The notes under the pieces were generated by a model. The model was not told the DNA's origin and searched no databases. It saw only the letters and a list, made by a program, of their open reading frames with translations. DNA of 64,000 bases from positions 23,472,908 to 23,536,907 of the forward strand of contig CM046341.1 of assembly GCA_025403435.1 (NCBI GenBank), read 5' to 3'. Shown in pieces: positions 33,645 through 44,857 of the stretch. Origin of the DNA: Artocarpus heterophyllus (Eukaryota; Streptophyta; Magnoliopsida; Rosales; Moraceae). Each line of letters begins with the position of its first letter. Position 1 is the stretch's first letter. The translations under genes and the position numbers were made by a program.

Positions 33645-34169
33645 CCATTGGGAAGTATCGTTCTGCTGCAAATCCGGTCCAAAGGAACAATCTGCCGCTT
33701 CCTTCAAAGCGGCTCTCTACTTATGAATTTTGTTCTCAACAGTAAAATCCAAGGCAAAACGCTTTTCATGCATCAAAAAAGCCTTTTCAAAACTCCCCGT
33801 CTGTTTATAAACATCTTCAGGACTCACATCACACAAAACCGGCACCACAAACTGCCCATCAAGCTGTTTGCACTCAACGATCTTGACCAGTTCGTTAAGG
33901 CACCACCCAGAAGTGGAATAGTTCCTGGAGAAAACTATGATGGCGACTCTAGACATCTGTATGGCTTTGAGGAGCTCTGAAGCGATCTCTGTTCCTTTCT
34001 CGAGATTCATGTCGTCTTTGAATGTTGGAATCCCAGCTTCGCTTAAGGCCTTGTGGAGGTCTTTGGTCAGGCCATGGGTCTAAAGCTCAAGAACACGTCG
34101 TGCCTGGGTTATGGCTGATATGAATGAAAAGGAGGATGTGCAGCATATTTCTGCCTCTGAGGAGGCCAT
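33645..34169 (-). pseudogene. Pseudogene E: TIR exon
   Basis: The start at 34,167-34,169 gives MASSEAEICCTSSFSFISAI, and a stop follows at about 34,080. After a small deletion that removes the YDVFLSFRGEDTR motif, TIR resumes: GLTKDLHKALSEAGIPTFKD, KGTEIASELLKAIQMSRVAI, SGWCLNELVKIVECKQLDGQ and FVVPVLCDVSPEDVYKQTG. A Trp codon has become a stop at about 33,717, before RAALKEAADCSF. A GT donor lies near 33,645. The catalytic-loop Glu region (SGWCLNEL) is kept. Confidence 0.85.
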
Positions 34170-34480
34170 TCATTCCATACAATACGAGCGTCAAAACTCA
34201 ATATTCCTACTCCACATCACCATCTTTCTAATTCCATTCTTGATCTGGTTGATTTGTGGGATGTTTAAACTAAAAATTTCTAACAATTATGATAGTGCGT
34301 TACATTATTTTAGAGAGAGATTTTTTTTTCATTATATTAAGTTATTAGTGTATGCTTTGAAACATCTTATTAAAATGGAAAAATTGATAGAGCTTGATTC
34401 AAATTAAACAACTTAAAATAGAGAACTTTTAGAACCTTGTCATTAAAATTTTCCTTATAATAGTTATTTGTTATAATTAT
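34170..34480. other. Upstream region of pseudogene E, gene-free
   Basis: This is AT-rich sequence between the TIR start and element C2. It would hold the promoter of E; no clear TATA box was assigned. Confidence 0.4.
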
Positions 34481-34485
34481 GGATA

Positions 34486-34773
34486 TCTTATGATAACTAA
34501 GAAATACTAGACTAAAATTATGAAACTGGAAAAATTTCAGAGAGAATTCTTGAGAGAGAAAGTAAAAAGAGAATCTCTTGTTTATTATGAATGAGGTATG
34601 TAATGAATGAATGAAAGAGGTAGCATTTATAGGAAATTTTACAGCACTATTTACTGGTATTATTACCTATAACATCATTGTTTATACCATCAATTGTTGC
34701 CATTTACCCAGGGCAGACAACCATCCTTCTTGGATTAGTTTATAACATATCCTTTTTGGACAAGTTTATAATA
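34486..34773 (-). mobile_element. 3' LTR of C2
   Basis: The minus-strand LTR starts TATTATAAACTTGTCC (TG changed to TA) after the polypurine tract CTAAAGGAGAG and runs 288 bp. It contains a CCTATAAATG promoter box and matches the C1 LTR. Confidence 0.85.
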
Positions 34774-35123
34774 CTCTCCTTTAGATGCCCACAATTTATG
34801 ATGCCTCATTAAAAACCTTGGCTAGGAAAAAACCAACGGGACAAAAACCATAGTGAAGGGAAAAATAGTACATCATTCTTGTATATGTGCTCCATGCTGC
34901 CTCGTTAAAAACCTTATGGAACAAAACTATAGCAAGAGAAAAATAGTACAGCAGGTGTAAACTCCTCCTTAAGTTGACATTAGTTGTTCTTAACAAATCT
35001 CTCAAATGATGCATCCCAATATTATATACATGTCTTAAAATTGATGTGGGAAGTGCCTTCGTGAAGAGATCTACAATGTTATCACTTGAACAAATGTATT
35101 GAACATTAATATCTTTATACTTT

Positions 35124-36430
35124 TCAACCTCTTTGGGTAAGTATAAAGAATTTTAGGGGTATGTGTTTTGTTCTATCACTCTTGATGTATCCTTCCTTTA
35201 TCTGATAGACACATACATTATTGTCTTCAAACAATATCGTTGGATCCTTGTTGAGTAGTAATCCATAAGTTGCTTGGATGTGTTGAGTCATGGACCTCAA
35301 CCACATACATTATCAACTCACTTCATGGAGTGTAATATCAGCATGATTTGATGAAGTAGCAACCAAAATTTTCTTTTGTGAACGCTAAGAAATCACAGTT
35401 CATCTGCGTATAAACACATATCCAGTTTAAAATCTAGCTTTATATAGATCGGACAGATAACCTGCTTCTACACAACTAACTAGTAATCGTTTTAATCTTT
35501 TGGGATAAAATAATCCCAAGTCAATTGTTCCTCGAAGATAACAAAATATGTGCTTAATTCTATTCCAATGTCTCTGTGTAAGAACTGAGCTACATCTTGC
35601 TAATAAATTAATAGGGAAAGTAATATCTGGTCTTGTAAAATTAGCAAGATACATAAGAGCTCCAATTACACTTAAATATGGTACTTCAGGACAAATAACC
35701 TCTTCATTATCTTCACAAGGACAAAATAGATCCATTTTCACTTTGAGTGATCTGTTTAGCATTAGGGTGCATAAAGGATTCACTTTATCTATATTAAAGC
35801 ATTTTAAGATCTTTTTAGTATAGTTTTATTGATGTAAAAATATTCCACTTTGTAGATGTTCAATCTGTAAACTAAGATAATACTTAGTTTTTCCAAGGTT
35901 TTTCATTAAATTCATCCTTTAAATATGTCTCTATCTCAAGAATTTTTTATGAGTCCCAATAATATTTAAATCATCAATATAGACAGGGATAATCACATAT
36001 CTAGATGTTTTCTTAATAAAAACACATGGGTATATGGGATTATTCTCATATTCTTTCTTTAGCAAATATCCACTTAAGTGATTATACCATATGTGTCCAG
36101 ATTGCTTTAACCAATATAATGATCTCTGTAACTTGATCAAATATATTTCTTTGGGCATTGAACTTGATGCTTCAGGCATCTTAAATCCTTAGGGATTTTC
36201 ATATAGATATTACTATCAAGCAATCAATGCAAGTAAGCTGTATCAACATCTATAAGACGTCTTTCTAAATTTTTAGAAACTGCTAAGCTGATTAGATATC
36301 TAAACGTAATTGCATCCATTATTGCAGAATACATTTCCTTGTAATCAATTCCTAGTCTTTGCAAAAAACCTTGTGCAACATGTCGAGCTTTGTTCCTCAC
36401 AATCTCGTTTTTCTCATTGCGCTTCTGCAC
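35124..36430 (-). pseudogene. C2 reverse transcriptase and RNase H
   Basis: From the right: ARHVAQGFLQRLGIDYKEMYS, then IDVDTAYLH, SLYWLKQSGHIWYNHLSGYL and the catalytic box YIDD (about 35,968, minus). Next is ALMYLANFTRPDITFPINLLA and an RNase H end FEDNNVCVYQIKEGYIKSD. Four or more shifts separate the blocks. Confidence 0.8.
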
Positions 36431-37362
36431 AAATACCTATCTATATCCTACAGGTTTCACAGCTTCAAGTGTGAGAACAATAGGTCAAAAAACTTTACGT
36501 TTATTAAGAGAATTTAATTTAGCCTGCATAGTGTTTTTGCATTTAGCCTAGTCATGTCTATTTTTATACTCAGTAACCAATCTTTGTTTAGAATCCTCAC
36601 TTTCAATGACACATGCTACTGAGTAAGAAAATATTTCATCAATATCCTCTATTTTATTCCGATTCCATAACCCTCCTATATTTACATAATCAATAGAGAT
36701 CTCATGATTTTCTAAACCTTCTGGGTTTTGGGCAACATCAAGAGTCTCTTGATTTATCTCATTTTGTGTTTCTTCTAGATCACATTCCTCTATATTGAGG
36801 ACATCATGCCTTTTAGCTCTTTTCTATTCTCGAAGATTTTTATCTTTGGAACCGATTGGTCTACCATGCTTTAGGCGTGACGTAGACTCATGAATGACTA
36901 TGTTTTCAATTTGTCCTTTAAGGACTTTAATTTGAGTAGAAGCATTAGCTAGTGGTATATGTGATTTATTCACTCTTTTTGTATCAGTGAATGCATTTGG
37001 TATTTGATTTGCTATATTTTGTAAATGCACAATTTTTTGCACTTCTAGGTTACACTATTTTGTGTAAGGATCAAAATGCAATAGAGATGGTTCTTTCCCT
37101 GTAATCTTCTTTTCTAGCTATTTCTTATCTCCCCCTAATGCTGACAAAACTACCTCATTAAAATGACAATCAACAAAATGTGCTGCAAAAACATTTCCAC
37201 TTTGAGGCTCAAGATATATGATGATAGAAAGGGATTCATACCCGACATATATTCTCAGTCTTCTCTGAGGAGCCATATTTACACGTTATGGTGGAGAAGT
37301 TGGTACATATACCTCACAACTAAAAATCCTTAGATGGGACATATTTGGTTTTTGACCAAATA

Positions 37363-38257
37363 CTAGTTGTAATGGAAGTATTTATGATAAATGCTTGGTC
37401 TGATGCGTAATAATATCACAATATGTAAAATTGCATGATCCCATATAGAAATTGTAAGCTTTGTTCTCATTATTAATGGTCTAGCAGTAAGTTGGAGGCG
37501 TTTAGTCAATGATTCAACCAAACCATTTTGTGTATATACATGAGCAACTGGGTGCTCAATAATAATCCCTATTGACATACAATAGTCATTGAAACTTAGG
37601 ATGTAAATTCACCAGCATTATCAAGTCTAATTTTCTTAATTGTATAATCGGTAAATTATGTTCGTAACCTTATTATTTGTGCTCAAAATATCGCAAATGC
37701 TATATTGCAAGTTGATAATAAACAAACATGTGACCATCTACTAGAGGCATCCATCAATACCACAAAATATTAAATGGTCTACACGGTGGATGAATAGATC
37801 CACATATATCACCTTGAATACATTGAAGAAGCATAGGTGATTCATTATTAATTTTGATTGATGATGGTTTCAAAATCAGCTTTCTAAGAGAATAAGCTGC
37901 ACATAGAGTTTTACTTGTTTGAAGGGACTTCTGACCCTTCAATGGATATCCTTGTAAGTTTTTAATAATTCTTCGCATCATTGTTGAACCAGGATGACCC
38001 AAACAATCATGCCATAATGTTAATATCTTAGGATCTTCTTTAGTTACCGTATGTGATTCAATCACATTTAGATATGTGTAGCGCAATCTTGAGGAAAGCT
38101 TTGATAGGTTTTCTGATATGTACTTTTTTCTTCTGGAAACCCTAATAGTAATGTACCTATACTTCTTATCTTGTTCGGTCCTAGACTGAGTATCATATCC
38201 ATGAAGATATATGTTATTAAAATTTAACAAATTTCTTTTGGATTTTGGTGAAAACAA
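37363..38257 (-). pseudogene. C2 GAG-pre-integrase and integrase
   Basis: The block 38,257-37,754 has SPKSKRNLLNFNNI and LWHDCLGHPGSTMMRRII (zinc-binding), ending at a shift. The block 37,578-37,363 has AHVYTQNGLVESLTKRLQL, the QNG-E catalytic region, and AILHIVILLRIRPS. The central core between them is scrambled by stops. Confidence 0.8.
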
Positions 38258-38627
38258 AGCATCATTTATGAAAAATTTTGTTCAATTTGGCAATATGAAG
38301 CTGACTTTACTAGTTCCTTCAATCAAGTTTGTAAGACCTGATATTATATTTATAATTGCCTTTCTTAGTTTTAGATCTGAGAAGTACTTTTTACTTTTAA
38401 GGATAGTACGTGTTGTATCACTATTTGATATACAAATATCCCCAACATTATCTTTGAAATTTACTCATGTACTAGTATAATCTATATGAAGCTTCACATA
38501 AAAATAAACAATTTAATGAGAATAAAGTTTCAATCATAATATTTTATATAAAACATTACCTAATATGAAAAAAACAAAACATATGCTATAAAAGCATTAT
38601 TTAGTATAATAAGCATAGTAGTGGTAT

Positions 38628-39591
38628 TTAGTTATCACCAACAGCTCCTTCAACAAAATCATTAGTAAAATCGAAAGCATCGAGATAAGTTGAATCATTT
38701 GTTGTATCAAGATGTTTTGTAAAATTCACTTCCTTCTCTCTCATTTTCAAAGATACCTTATAAAGTTTGCAAAATGCTTTAGCATTTGGTAGACTCAAGC
38801 CTAGTGCTCTTTGGTACCACATATATGGCAGGAATCTTCAGGATTCCATGAAGAATTTTTGTCATGCTTCTTTTGGATCATATAATTTTATTAAGGGTTG
38901 TAAAAATACCTTGATCGTGTCCCCGACCACGGCCACAACCACGACCATGGCCATGCTATGTCATAGTCTAGAGTTTTCAATACTTGCAGCATTTGCTTCT
39001 AGAAATGCTACTAAACCAGTGGGGTGAGATTAATGATTTTTTTCGTCAAAAGTTCATTATTCTTTTCTACCACTAGAATTGATGAAATAAGTTCAAAATA
39101 TTTTTTAAAACCTCACACCCTATAATATTGTTGTAGGTTTATACGTGATGCATGGAATGTGGAGTAAGTTTTTTCTAGCATTTGCTTATCAATAATTTTT
39201 TCCCCACAAAATTTCAATTGTAACACTATTTTGAACATGATGGAATTATAATCACTAACTTTCTTAAAATCTTAGAAACACAAAGTGTTCCATTCATCAC
39301 GGGTAACGGGAAGTATAACTTCCTTTTGATGATCAAATCTTTCTTTAAGATCCTTCCATAGAGCACTTGGATATTTTATTGTGAGGTATTCACATTTTAA
39401 ACCCTCATCAAGTTGTTTGCAAAGGAAAATCATCGCCTTTGTCTTATCTTACGATGATGTGTATTGCCTTCTTTGATTATCTCAAAGAGACCCACTTACT
39501 CAAGATGCATTTTTATGTCAAGAATCCAAGGCATATAATTCTTTCCCATGATATCCAATGCAATGAACTCAAGCTTTGTAAGGTTTGCCAT
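38628..39591 (-). pseudogene. C2 Gag
   Basis: The start at 39,589-39,591 gives MANLTKLEFIALDIMGKNY, then in-frame stops appear within 40 residues. LDEGLKCEYLTIKYPSALW, KDLKERFDHQKEVILPVTRDE and LQLKFCGEKI follow. The C-terminus holds a GRG-rich stretch (38,930) and a ruined zinc knuckle with NAKAFCKLYKVSLKMREKE. This Gag type is common in dicot copia elements. Confidence 0.8.
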
Positions 39592-40469
39592 GGTGATAAC
39601 TATAACAAAATACAATAATAATTAGAATTACAACTTCATTTATTTATTACATAAATAGTACAAACATTACATGTTAAACATAACAACAATTAACAAAATA
39701 GGAAAAATAAAGAATATGATAAATACAAATAACAAATTAAATTCCATTGGATAATATTCTCCAATAACAAGAAGAATAACAAGCGCGATAAAATAAGCAA
39801 TTATAATCATTAAGAATGGACTAATCATTTTGTTAAAATCTAACTATAGACAATATCTACAAAAAAGAAAAGAAGTTGAAAAATGATATGTTGAAGTTTA
39901 AAATTTACTAATTTATAAAGCAAAATCTAGCCGTTTATGACCATTATATAGCCATTTATGACCGTTGGAATGGTATAAAGATGGTATTGTCCTTAATTGA
40001 TATTTTAATAAAAATAGTTACAAATAAATATATACATAAATAATAAACAACTTTAATAAAATTTAACATAAACAACAGAAAGTTAGGAAATATATATATA
40101 TATATATATATATATGCAAGAGTAATAATAAGTATGTATTAGAATAATGACAAATTATCAATAGATAGGAGGCTTGGTCTTCCATATTGAATATAAATAG
40201 AAGCAATTAATAGGTAGGAGGCTTAGCTTTCCATATTGAACATAATTAAAAGCAATTAATAAGTAGGAGGCTTAGCCTTCTATAGATAAAAGAAATTAAG
40301 AAGTTGAAGGCTTAGCCTTCCATATTAATCATAAATAGAAGCAATTGATAAGTAGGAGGCTTAGCCTTCTATATTAAACATAATTAATTGAGGTAAATGA
40401 TATACTTTTTGATTTTACTTATTAGAGGTAGAGATTTACATAGGAACTTGAGCGTTCGTATTGATAACC
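39592..40469 (-). other. C2 leader with an (AT)n run and tandem repeats
   Basis: Non-coding. A (TA)n run of about 28 bp lies at 40,087-40,114, and a five-unit tandem repeat at 40,166-40,400. A weak primer-site match (GGTTATCAATACG on the minus strand) follows the LTR at about 40,457-40,469. Confidence 0.6.
40166..40400. repeat. Five tandem units of about 49 bp in the C2 leader
   Basis: Units start with TAGGAGGCTTAGCCTTC-like sequence at 40,166, 40,215, 40,264, 40,304 and 40,353, giving spacings of 49, 49, 40 and 49. Each holds the near-palindrome AGGCTTAGCCT. Between them the sequence reads CATATTGAACATAA and AAGCAATTAATA. Confidence 0.85.
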
Positions 40470-40767
40470 TATTATAAAAACTAAGAAATGCTAGACTAAA
40501 ATTATGAAACTAAAAGAACTTGAGACAGAATTCTTAAATAAAAAGTAGAGAGAGAATCTCTTGTTTTTATGAATGAGGTATATTATGAACGAGTGAAGGA
40601 TGGGGTATTTGTAGGAAACTTTACAGTACTATTTATCCATAACATTATTGCTTACATTATGAATTGTTACTATTTTCCTAGGGTCCTTATTTTCACAAGG
40701 TTATTGGTGGACAACCATCCATCTTTAATAAGTTTATTTCTTATCCTTTTTGGACAAGTTTATAACA
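40470..40767 (-). mobile_element. 5' LTR of C2
   Basis: This 298-bp LTR on the minus strand starts TGTTATAAACTTGTCC and ends CTTAGTTTTTATAATA. It matches the 3' LTR with several small indels, including an extra GGTTATTGGTGG-like block near 40,700. TSD GGATA follows on the plus side. Confidence 0.85.
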
Positions 40768-40798
40768 GGATAAATATATTGTTTATATGTTGGGGAAT

Positions 40799-41775
40799 TG
40801 TTCGGGTCTAAAATTATAAGTCCAATATAACCTCAAGTATAAGGTTGTCCAAGTAATAATACTTGGTGAATCTGAGGTCAAATCCATAAGGAAAAGTTAT
40901 TGCAAAGGTCCAATATATTAGTTATATTATTTTTATTTATTAGTTGAAGAATTGAGGATGAAAGTTAATTGTTTACAATTTATTCATAATTTTTACACAT
41001 TTTTTTATATTTTCCATTTTTAGTTTTTTTTGTGATTGTTGGAATTTCAATAATAAGAAATGCGATTTAAATTAGAATAGTAAATGGAATTTTAATCATA
41101 AAAAATGTGATTTAATTAAATAGAAGATAGAACTTTAACAATAAATGCAATTTAACTTAAAAGAAACAACAATTATAGCAGTGCTAAGGATTAAAGATTT
41201 TATTCTAATAATTAACTTAAATATGTTTTAGTTTTTCTAAAACTATTTATTAAAATGGTTTAAGCATACAATATTTCATCTTTTGTCTACAATAAATTAA
41301 GAATTACCAAGCATTTAATGTCTCAATTTATGTCTATAATGCATCAAAAACTTACTTTAACAAATAAATATGATTTCAAAAGTAATTAACTAAAATTACT
41401 CACAAAGTTAAAGTTAAGCATTTATCATACCATTCTTTATCTACGAATAATCAAAATGTTCGTAAGCATTACTTATGCCAGCCTATGTCTACAAAAAATA
41501 ACTTAATTTTGCAAAAATTTTAGCTAAGTTAACAAGAAAATGATAAGTTTTTTAAAAATAATTTTGACATTATAACTACTTAAAAAACCTTGAAACACTA
41601 AAAATATTCAACTTAATTTTGCTAGAATTTCTCTCTTTCTCCTCAACTAAAAAGGAAATTAGAAAAGATATAGTAAAAGTAAAAATACATATAATTTTAC
41701 CAAACATAACTATTTTACAACATAAAAACAAAATATTTTACAAAAACATGAAAATGAATTAGAGAGAAAACTTAA
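40799..41775 (-). mobile_element. 3' LTR of the Athila-type element, truncated
   Basis: It starts (plus view) TGTTCGGGTCTAAAATT and follows the right LTR closely up to AGAGAGAAAAC near 41,775. There the match ends and gag-pol sequence begins without a polypurine tract. The other 1.1 kb of the LTR is deleted with pol. Confidence 0.8.
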
Positions 41776-42540
41776 GTTACTTGGCATAAATCCTCCAAAA
41801 AGATAATAATTATAGAAACTTAAGTTGTATGTTGCTTCAAAAACTCTATTCTGAAACTTTTCTTCATCCATAGGTTCACCTATAGATTCATCTATAGATT
41901 TATCCATAGATTCACTCTCAAGGACTTCTTGTCCAAAATTAGGTGTCCAAATGTGTTTTTGTTTGAAAATTGAATTTTCAACTTTAAAAGTTTCATCAGC
42001 TAAAACATGCATGAGATAGTTTTTAACTTTTGATGAGACATTTGAATAAAAAATATTGACCAAGTCAGTTGAGAGATCAAGTAGCGTAGTAGATATCCTC
42101 GATGTACTTCCCTCAACGAAATTCACTTCACACTTGCTAGCAGAAGATTACGCCATGTTATACACATTGAATTCTAAGGTCATATTTCTAAAAGATAATT
42201 TTAAAACTCTATTTCTATAATTAATCAAAGTATTGAATGTTGCAAGAAATAAACAACCTAAAGTGACAGGAATTTGAACATTTGAATTGGCAAGAAGTTG
42301 TGTATCCAAAACAATAAAGTCTACTAGATAGTAAAACTTATCGATTTAAACTAACACATCTTCAATAACTCCTCTTGGAATTTTGACAGAATGATTAGCT
42401 AACTAAATGTGACAAATGTTGACTTTAAGTTCACTTAAACCTAACTGTTGTTAAATAAAATAAGGCAAAAGGTTGACATTAGCACCAAGATCTAGCAATG
42501 CATTCAATTTGAGTGTTTTTTATGACACAAGAAATTGTGA
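41776..42540 (-). pseudogene. Athila-type aspartic protease and linker
   Basis: On the minus strand a long protease relic reads NALLDLGANVNLLPY, QQLGLSELKVNIC and KIPRGVIEDVLV, then NSNVQIPVTLG and RNMTLEFNVYNMA. The active-site triad is DLGA. It is followed by an open frame (42,126-41,710) with the acidic repeat ESMDKSIDESIGEPMDEE. Three stops interrupt the protease. The frame runs into the truncated LTR at 41,775. Confidence 0.75.
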
Positions 42541-42873
42541 GACAACCTGGATCTTTGAATTTAGGTGGTGAATTATATTAAATGATGGAACTAACACTCT
42601 CAGCTAAAAATGTAGTCTTAGTCACATTATGCTTCTTTTTGATTGTGCATAGATCTTTTAATTTAGCATAAGATGGGACTTGTTTAATTGTATCTAAAAG
42701 TAGAATGTTAATTTTGACTTGCTTGAAAAGTTCAAAAATTTCAGCATTTTTATTAGACTTCTTTTTTTAAAGTAAAGGTTGAGGAAATGAAACTTTTGGA
42801 ACAAATTTTTCTATTGAAACAACCTTTTCTTTTTCAGAATTTTCTTCATCATTATTAAGTTTATCATCACTTT

Positions 42874-44300
42874 TCAAAGTTCAATTAACCTTTTGATCAT
42901 TTGAAAGAATGGTTTTATTAATAGGTTTTCAAGTTCGAAGAATTGTGATAAAATTAACAATTTCTTGTTACGGTGAGGAACTAGAAGAGGCTTCTTCATT
43001 AACAGAAGTGTAATGTACAGGTTGAGTAAGAAATTTGCCTTTTTCTTGTATACGAAGCGAAGAAGTGAGCTTAGAAATAGACTCTTTAATTTTATGAATG
43101 TCTTGTAAAGTGCGAATGTTGTGAATTTCTTGTTTTTGAATGAATGCTTTTTGAGCTTACATGAATGATTGCAAAGTGTCTTCAAGAGGTTTAACTTGTG
43201 AATGAAGATTTTTAGGAGGTGGAAAATTTTGTAGAGGTTTGATAATTTTGTAGATTCAGTGGAAATTGTGAATTTTGAAGTTGTTGTGGAAATGGCAGAA
43301 GATTTTAAGAATTTTGAGATGGATGTGGTGATGGTTGAAATTGTTGTTGTAGTTGATCATTCCTCTGACTAAAATTGGGATGATTTATCTATTGTAGATT
43401 GTATGTGTCAGAATGTGGAGATGGATATGGCTTCCTAATTAGGTCTAATCGATTTGTGTAATTCACCTGTTCATGAGACTCTTTTTTAAAAATTAGCATT
43501 CATAAGTTGAGTGACCTAGAGTAGCAAACACTATACAAAGTTTCAATTTTGAGATCCTGAACGTTCCTACGTTCTACGACTTCAGTCTTTCTAGTCAAAT
43601 ACCCTATCCTGGCATTTAGATCATTCTCTTGACTAAGTTGATGAACACCACTTTGAGCATTAGTAAGATTAGACTTAATTAAGCCTTCAAAATTAACATG
43701 TTGCCAATATTGAGAGTTATCAACTAAGTTATCCAAAAAATCTAACACTACATCAGGTTCTTTATCAAAGAATTCTTCATTACACATTGTTTGAATGAAT
43801 TGACAGGTTTAAAGAGTCAAACCTTCATAAAATAAACTTATGTGATGCCATTTTTCAAAACTATGATGTGGACAAAAGTTAAAAAAATCCTTAAAATGTT
43901 CCCAACATTAAAAATGGACTTCCTTTACATTTTGGGAAAAAATTTGAATTTGTTTCTTTAGAACATTGGTTTTATGAGTTAAAAAGAATTTCTTTGAAAA
44001 CTCAGTTTGTGTTTCTTGCCATGTGCCAATTGATCTTGGTTTTAGAGAAATAAGCTAAGTTTTAGTTTTTTCTTTTAAAGAGAAAGAGAAAAACTTAAGC
44101 TTAACAACTTTATTTGAAATATTTTGATAAATGAAAGTAGCATAAATGTCTTCAAACTCTCTTAGATGTAAGTATCGATTCTCAGATTCTAAACCATGAA
44201 AAGTTAGAAGCAAATTAATCATGCCTGGCTTAAACCTAAGTTATGAGAATTAAGAGAAAAACAAGACATGATGGTGTAGATTTACGAGGTGGTTGCAAAT
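42874..44300 (-). pseudogene. Athila-type Gag relic
   Basis: Open blocks at 43,787-43,500 (with FFDKEPDVVLDFLDNLVDN, QYWQHVNFEGLIKSN) and 43,185-42,874 are joined by stop-rich sequence in the order of an Athila Gag. The region right of 43,800 still shows Gag-like composition but many frame breaks. The second block is mostly lysine-rich linker. Confidence 0.6.
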
Positions 44301-44834
44301 AATCACGCATTGAACAAACAACAAGATTGATGATTTGTCGATTTACCATGTTATCATTACACACTTTCATCATCAACCATTATGTTTGAATGTGAAGATG
44401 CAACAGATAAAATAGTACAACAAGTTCTAGACTTTTCCTAACTAAGCGACAAGATTTTAATTTGAGAGACTAAGCACACATACAAAACTAAGATAATTGC
44501 AAAAAGAAAAAGAAACATAAATTTAGTCTACGTGAATACTAACTTGCAAAATATGTGAACAATAATTTTTTTTTTTGCTTTTTTTCTTTTTTAGAAGTGC
44601 TGAAAATATAAAAGTTAGATGTTAGAAAGTTAGAAATAAAATTAAAATACAGAAAAATAAAAGTGTAGAAAATAAAACTATCACAAGAAGGATCTAACTC
44701 CAATGAGCAAGGCAATCTGTGATCGGAACAGGAAGAATTGTAGAAATATAAAAATATATATACAATAATAATAAGACGGTTTATCTAGCCATATAATATA
44801 ATATATTAATATATTGTCCTTATAACTATCTGTT

Positions 44835-44851
44835 CCCCGGCAATGGCGTCA
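44835..44851 (-). promoter_or_regulatory. Primer-binding site, tRNA-Asp type
   Basis: The minus strand reads TGACGCCATTGCCGGGG, two changes from TGGCGCCGTTGCCGGGG, the complement of the 3' end of plant tRNA-Asp. It lies 6 bp inside the right LTR, as expected for minus-strand DNA priming in Athila/Tat elements. Confidence 0.8.
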
Positions 44852-44857
44852 AAAACT

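Larger units (their letters stand above)
18382..34169 (-). pseudogene. TIR-NB-ARC pseudogene E, split by two copia elements
   Basis: Reading right to left: a TIR exon (34,169 to about 33,645), an NB-ARC exon (33,486-33,192, continued at 26,798-26,593), a short exon (26,512-26,444) and a last exon (about 18,560-18,382). Element D2 interrupts the NB-ARC exon exactly at a CTATT duplication, and the frame runs through when one TSD copy and D2 are removed. Element T lies between the short exon and the last exon, possibly in the former intron. Older lesions: loss of the YDVFLSFRG motif in TIR, a stop where a Trp is expected at about 33,717, and a deletion merging a degenerate P-loop with LQKQILYDIL. 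Gene continuity across T is inferred from exon order and matching tail sequence in copy B. Confidence 0.7.
34486..40767 (-). mobile_element. Two-LTR Ty1/copia element C2 (same family as C1)
   Basis: LTRs lie at 34,486-34,773 and 40,470-40,767. The element is flanked by a perfect 5-bp duplication GGATA (34,481-34,485 and 40,768-40,772). Internal order on the minus strand is leader, gag, protease relic, integrase, RT, RNase H and polypurine tract (34,774-34,787). All domains are peppered with stops. The left LTR terminus has mutated from TG to TC. Total length is about 6.3 kb, with a leader longer than usual because of tandem repeats. Confidence 0.9.

Noticed and set aside
40087..40114. (TA)n run as a possible functional element
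   Set aside because: Ordinary AT microsatellite; similar ones occur at 19,108-19,240.
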